Positions 1 through 40,246 of a DNA stretch of 40,246 nucleotides are shown one piece after another. The position numbers and the translations under genes were made by a program. Position 1 is the stretch's first letter; each line of letters begins with the position of its first letter. The DNA lies in assembly GCF_016741875.1 (NCBI RefSeq), contig NZ_JAERRF010000047.1, positions 1 through 40,246 on the forward strand, given 5' to 3'. The notes below the pieces were generated by a model that saw only the letters and a program-made list of their open reading frames with translations, was not told the origin of the DNA and searched no databases. Source of the stretch: Streptomyces coffeae. GTDB taxonomy: Bacteria > Actinomycetota > Actinomycetes > Streptomycetales > Streptomycetaceae.

Positions 1-2719
1 CGAGACCGGCTCCGCCACGCCGACAACGCAGGCACCACACCACCCAACACCGACGGATCAATACCCAAACGATCCGCCAACCACCCCACATCCTCACGCT
101 CCACCACCGACCAAAACTCCGCATCCACCCCCGCCACCTCGCCCGACGCGGCCACCGACCCCACCGCGCCCGGCCAAAACCGCTCATTCTGAAAGGCATA
201 CGTCGGCAACTCCACGCGCCGCGCACCCGACCCCGCAAACAACACGCCCCAGTCCACAGCCACACCACTCACGTGCAGCTGTGCAAGCGCCGTGACGGCC
301 GCTGTCTCCTCCGGCCGGTCCTTGCGCAGCACCGGAACCACCACGGCCTCGTCCGGTACCTGCTCTCCGATCAGCGCCGACAGCACACCATCCGGCCCCA
401 GCTCCACAAACGTCCGCACACCCTCCGCCCGCAGCGCCTGGATGCCATCGGCGAAGCGCACGGTCTCCCGCACATGCCGCACCCAGTACTCCGGCGAACA
501 GATCTCCTCCGCCACAGCCACAGCACCGGTCAGATTCGACACCACCGGAATCCACGGTGCACCGAACTCCAGCCCCTCCACCACCGACCGGAACTCATCC
601 AGCATCGGATCCATCAAAGGCGAGTGGAACGCATGCGATACCCGCAGCCGACGCAACGTGCGATCCTCAAAACGCGCAGCGGTCTCCAGCACAGCCGCTT
701 CCTCACCGGACAGCACCACCGAACGCGGACCGTTCACCGCAGCGACCGCCACACCATCCGGCAGGACGCGCCGAACCCCGTCCTCCGTCGCCCGCACTGC
801 CACCATGGCGCCACCCGCGGGCAGCGCCTCCATCAGCCGGGCTCGCGCGGCCACCAGCGCACATGCATCGGCCAGCGACAACACACCCGCCACATGCGCG
901 GCAGCAACCTCACCAATCGAATGCCCAGCAACATAGTCCGGCCGCATTCCGAGCGACTCCACCAGCCGGAACAACGCCACCTCAACCGCGAACAACGCCT
1001 GCTGCGCACAACCCGTCTCGTTCAACGCCTGCGCATCCTCACCCCACATCACCTCCCGCACAGCACCATCCAGATGCGCCAGCACACCATCGAGAGCCTC
1101 GGCGAAGAACGGGAACCGGTCATACAGCTCCCGGCCCATCCCCAGCCGCTGCGCACCCTGCCCCGAGAACAGGAACGCCATCGCGCCCTCGCCGGCCACA
1201 CCCCGAGCGGCCTCGACCACTCCCTGATCGGACGCCAGCAACACTGCCCGATGCTCAAACACCGACCGGCTCGTAGCCAACGAGAACCCGATGTCGAGTG
1301 GCGCGTACTCGGGGTACTTCTTCGCGAAGTCCGTCAGCCGCTCCACCTGTGCGTCCAGCGCGGCCGTGGTCCTGCCTGCGACGAGCCAGGGGACGACGCC
1401 GGGCACCGTGGTCGGCGGTTCCGCGGTCTCCTGCTCGGGCTCCGGGGCCTGTTCGAGGATCACATGGGCATTGGTACCGCTGATGCCGAACGAGGACACT
1501 CCGGCCCGGTGCGGGCGGCCGGTCCGCGGCCACGCGGTGTCGGCTGTGAGCAGGGCGACCGCGCCCTCGGTCCAGTCCACATGGGACGAGGGGGCGTCGA
1601 CATGCAGCGTGCGTGGCAGCACCTCGTGCCGTAGCGCCATCACCGTCTTGATCACACCCGCCACACCGGCCGCTGCCTGCGTATGGCCCAGGTTGGACTT
1701 CACCGAGCCCAACAGCAGGGGACGCTCCGCATCCCGATCCTGACCGTAGACCGCCATCAGCGCCTGCGCCTCGATCGGGTCACCCAGCCTCGTGCCCGTA
1801 CCGTGTGCCTCCACCGCGTCGACGTCCGCGGCAGACAGCCCAGCTCCGGCCAGCGCCTGCCGGATCACCTGCTGCTGCGACGGCCCGTTCGGCGCCGTCA
1901 GGCCATTCGACGCACCGTCCTGATTGACCGCGGAGCCCCGCACCACGGCAAGGATCTCGTGCCCGTTGCGCAGTGCGTCGGAGAGCCGCTCCACGACGAG
2001 TACACCGACGCCCTCGGACCAGGCGGTGCCGTCGGCGGCTTCGGCGAATGCCTTGCACCGCCCGTCGGGCGCCAGGCCACCCTGCACGCTGAAGCCGGAG
2101 AAATTCGCCGGCGTGGTCATCACGGTGACACCACCGGCCAGCGCCAGGGAGCATTCACCGCCGCGCAGGGCCTGCGCGGCGAGGTGCAGTGACACCAGCG
2201 ACGACGAGCAGGCGGTGTCCACCGTGACCGCCGGGCCCACGAGACCGAAGACATACGACAGTCGGCCGGAGATCACGCTGGCCGCGAGCCCGGTCCCGCC
2301 GTGGCCCTCCAACTCCTCACCGGCCCCGGCAACGAGGCGGACATAGTCCTGGCCGTTGGTGCCGATGAACACGCCGGTCCGGCTGCCGCGCAGCGAGACC
2401 GGGTCGATCCCGGTCCGTTCGAACGCCTCCCAGGACACTTCCAGCAGCAGCCGCTGCTGCGGGTCCATCGCCATCGCCTCACGCGGTGAGATCCCGAAGA
2501 AGTCCGGGTCGAACTCGGCGGCGTCATAGAGGAATCCGCCCTCAGCGGTCGCACTGCGGCCGTGGCCGTCTCCGCCGAGCACCTCCAGGTCCCACCCTCG
2601 GTCGGTGGGGAATCCGGAGATCGCGTCGTCACCCGACGCCACCAGATCCCACAGGCCCTCGGGCGAGGACACTCCGCCGGGGAACCGGCAGGCCATGCCG
2701 ACGATCGCAACCGGTTCGG
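1..2719 (-). other. Module 18 (partial): KS and malonyl AT
   Basis: The KS runs from TEPVAIVGM (about 2717) to about 1451, with Cys at 2208-2210. The AT runs from about 1190 to about 270, with Ser at 918-920 and HAFH. The linker that follows (FQNERFWPG, then DAEFW and ALSAWRSRS at the edge) is the type found between an AT and a KR, and it leaves no room for a DH. The rest of the module is off the left edge. Confidence 0.8.
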
Positions 2720-2816
2720 TCCGGCCCGATTCTGCCTCCTCCAGCTGCTTCCGCGTCTGATGGAGGTCAGCGGTGACCCACTTCAGGTATTCGACGAGCT
2801 TCTCTTCGTCCGCCAT
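1..2816 (-). CDS. nysK: Modular type I PKS, nystatin NysK-like (3' end outside window): N-docking, KS and AT of module 18
   Basis: This is the start of the next polyketide synthase, with 938 codons in the window. The ATG at 2814-2816 is preceded by GGAAAGGG at 2826-2833, 9 nt away. Residues 1-33 form a charged coiled coil (MADEEKLVEYLKWVTADL...), a typical N-terminal PKS docking domain. The KS spans about 34-455 with Cys203 in DTACSSSL. The AT spans about 545-850 with Ser633 in GHSIGE and HAFH at about 620-645 on the DNA, so it is malonyl-specific. The last residues visible are a post-AT linker with the DAEFW...ED..LA..L pattern that precedes KR domains, and no DH follows the AT. In the nystatin line this would be module 18, whose missing part should be KR-ACP-thioesterase, closing the macrolactone. 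The terminal role is inferred, because a TE is not in the window. Confidence 0.93.
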   Translation of the reverse strand, partial: MADEEKLVEYLKWVTADLHQTRKQLEEAESGRTEPVAIVGMACRFPGGVSSPEGLWDLVASGDDAISGFPTDRGWDLEVLGGDGHGRSATAEGGFLYDAAEFDPDFFGISPREAMAMDPQQRLLLEVSWEAFERTGIDPVSLRGSRTGVFIGTNGQDYVRLVAGAGEELEGHGGTGLAASVISGRLSYVFGLVGPAVTVDTACSSSLVSLHLAAQALRGGECSLALAGGVTVMTTPANFSGFSVQGGLAPDGRCKAFAEAADGTAWSEGVGVLVVERLSDALRNGHEILAVVRGSAVNQDGASNGLTAPNGPSQQQVIRQALAGAGLSAADVDAVEAHGTGTRLGDPIEAQALMAVYGQDRDAERPLLLGSVKSNLGHTQAAAGVAGVIKTVMALRHEVLPRTLHVDAPSSHVDWTEGAVALLTADTAWPRTGRPHRAGVSSFGISGTNAHVILEQAPEPEQETAEPPTTVPGVVPWLVAGRTTAALDAQVERLTDFAKKYPEYAPLDIGFSLATSRSVFEHRAVLLASDQGVVEAARGVAGEGAMAFLFSGQGAQRLGMGRELYDRFPFFAEALDGVLAHLDGAVREVMWGEDAQALNETGCAQQALFAVEVALFRLVESLGMRPDYVAGHSIGEVAAAHVAGVLSLADACALVAARARLMEALPAGGAMVAVRATEDGVRRVLPDGVAVAAVNGPRSVVLSGEEAAVLETAARFEDRTLRRLRVSHAFHSPLMDPMLDEFRSVVEGLEFGAPWIPVVSNLTGAVAVAEEICSPEYWVRHVRETVRFADGIQALRAEGVRTFVELGPDGVLSALIGEQVPDEAVVVPVLRKDRPEETAAVTALAQLHVSGVAVDWGVLFAGSGARRVELPTYAFQNERFWPGAVGSVAASGEVAGVDAEFWSVVEREDVGWLADRLGIDPSVLGGVVPALSAWRSRS
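2718..2816 (-). other. N-terminal docking coiled coil of the NysK-like protein
   Basis: Residues 1-33 (EEKLVEYLKWVTADLHQTRK) are the classic YLK..TADL..TR coiled coil. Its sequence differs clearly from the docking helix at 18891-18989, so the two interfaces in this window should not cross-pair. Confidence 0.82.
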
Positions 2817-2855
2817 GGTCAAGGACCCTTTCCGCTTGTGCGATCGACCGCGGGA
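2817..2855 (-). promoter_or_regulatory. 39-bp gap with ribosome binding site (GGAAAGGG, 2826-2833)
   Basis: A purine-rich GGAAAGGG lies nine bases before the ATG at 2816, supporting that start. The gap is too short for an independent terminator and promoter, which fits a single operon. Confidence 0.65.
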
Positions 2856-18989
<16,134 letters not shown>

Positions 18990-19080
18990 GGGTGACTCCG
19001 TCGCTCTGCTCGATCGACTGGGGGTTGGGCTGGCTCAACTGGGGTGCCGGACCGTGCCGGTCGGGGGGCGCGGCGCTCGG
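18990..19080 (-). promoter_or_regulatory. 91-bp gap between PKS genes with ribosome binding site (GGAG, 18996-18999)
   Basis: The gap has a GGAG six bases before the ATG at 18989, a good spacing that supports this start. The only other structure seen is a weak hairpin at 19050-19062 (5-bp stem, 3-nt loop, no T run). No convincing promoter was seen. The two genes are probably co-transcribed. Confidence 0.6.

Positions 19081-40246
<21,166 letters not shown>

Noticed and set aside
19050..19062. Hairpin between the first two PKS genes as a terminator
   Set aside because: It is only a 5-bp stem with no T run, inside a probable operon, and is no stronger than chance in GC-rich DNA.

Overview
The window is high-GC actinomycete DNA (Streptomyces or a relative). 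It is filled end to end by three very large modular type I polyketide synthase (PKS) genes, all on the minus strand, so transcription runs from right to left. There are no tRNAs, rRNAs, mobile elements or CRISPR arrays, and no non-PKS genes.

Layout in transcription order. (1) 40246-19081 is the 3' part of a giant PKS whose 5' end lies beyond the right edge. It carries the tail of one module plus four complete modules. (2) 18989-2856 is a complete three-module PKS of 5377 aa. (3) 2816-1 is the start of a third PKS, showing the KS and AT of one module before the left edge. The gaps are 91 and 39 bp. Each downstream protein starts with a coiled-coil docking segment, and each upstream protein ends with a helical C-terminal docking segment. 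This is a colinear assembly line, very probably one operon.

Read as chemistry, the modules are: KR | methylmalonyl AT + A-type KR | KR | dead KR | KR // DH-ER-KR | KR | dead DH + KR // KS-AT... This order matches, position by position, modules 10-18 of the nystatin polyene synthase (NysI modules 10-14, NysJ 15-17, NysK 18). It accounts for the polyol half of a nystatin-type macrolactone: C19-O, C17-O with C16-methyl, C15-OH, C13 ketone (hemiketal), C11-OH, saturated C8-C9, C7-OH and C5-OH. The fully reducing module comes first in the three-module protein, which is the nystatin arrangement and not the amphotericin one. Module numbers 10-18 are used here by that analogy. The assignment is an inference from domain order and motifs, because no database search was possible. 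The polyene-forming modules, starter unit, sugar genes and P450s lie outside the window, so the exact product cannot be named.

The points most worth a second look are: the eroded KR of module 13; the His-to-Tyr DH of module 17; two sharply bounded patches of foreign-looking codon usage (the methylmalonyl AT of module 11 and the KR of module 16); near-duplicate AT sequences; and several low-complexity insertions inside KR and AT domains. I do not see an undescribed type of system. This is a recognisable polyene PKS with informative detail.
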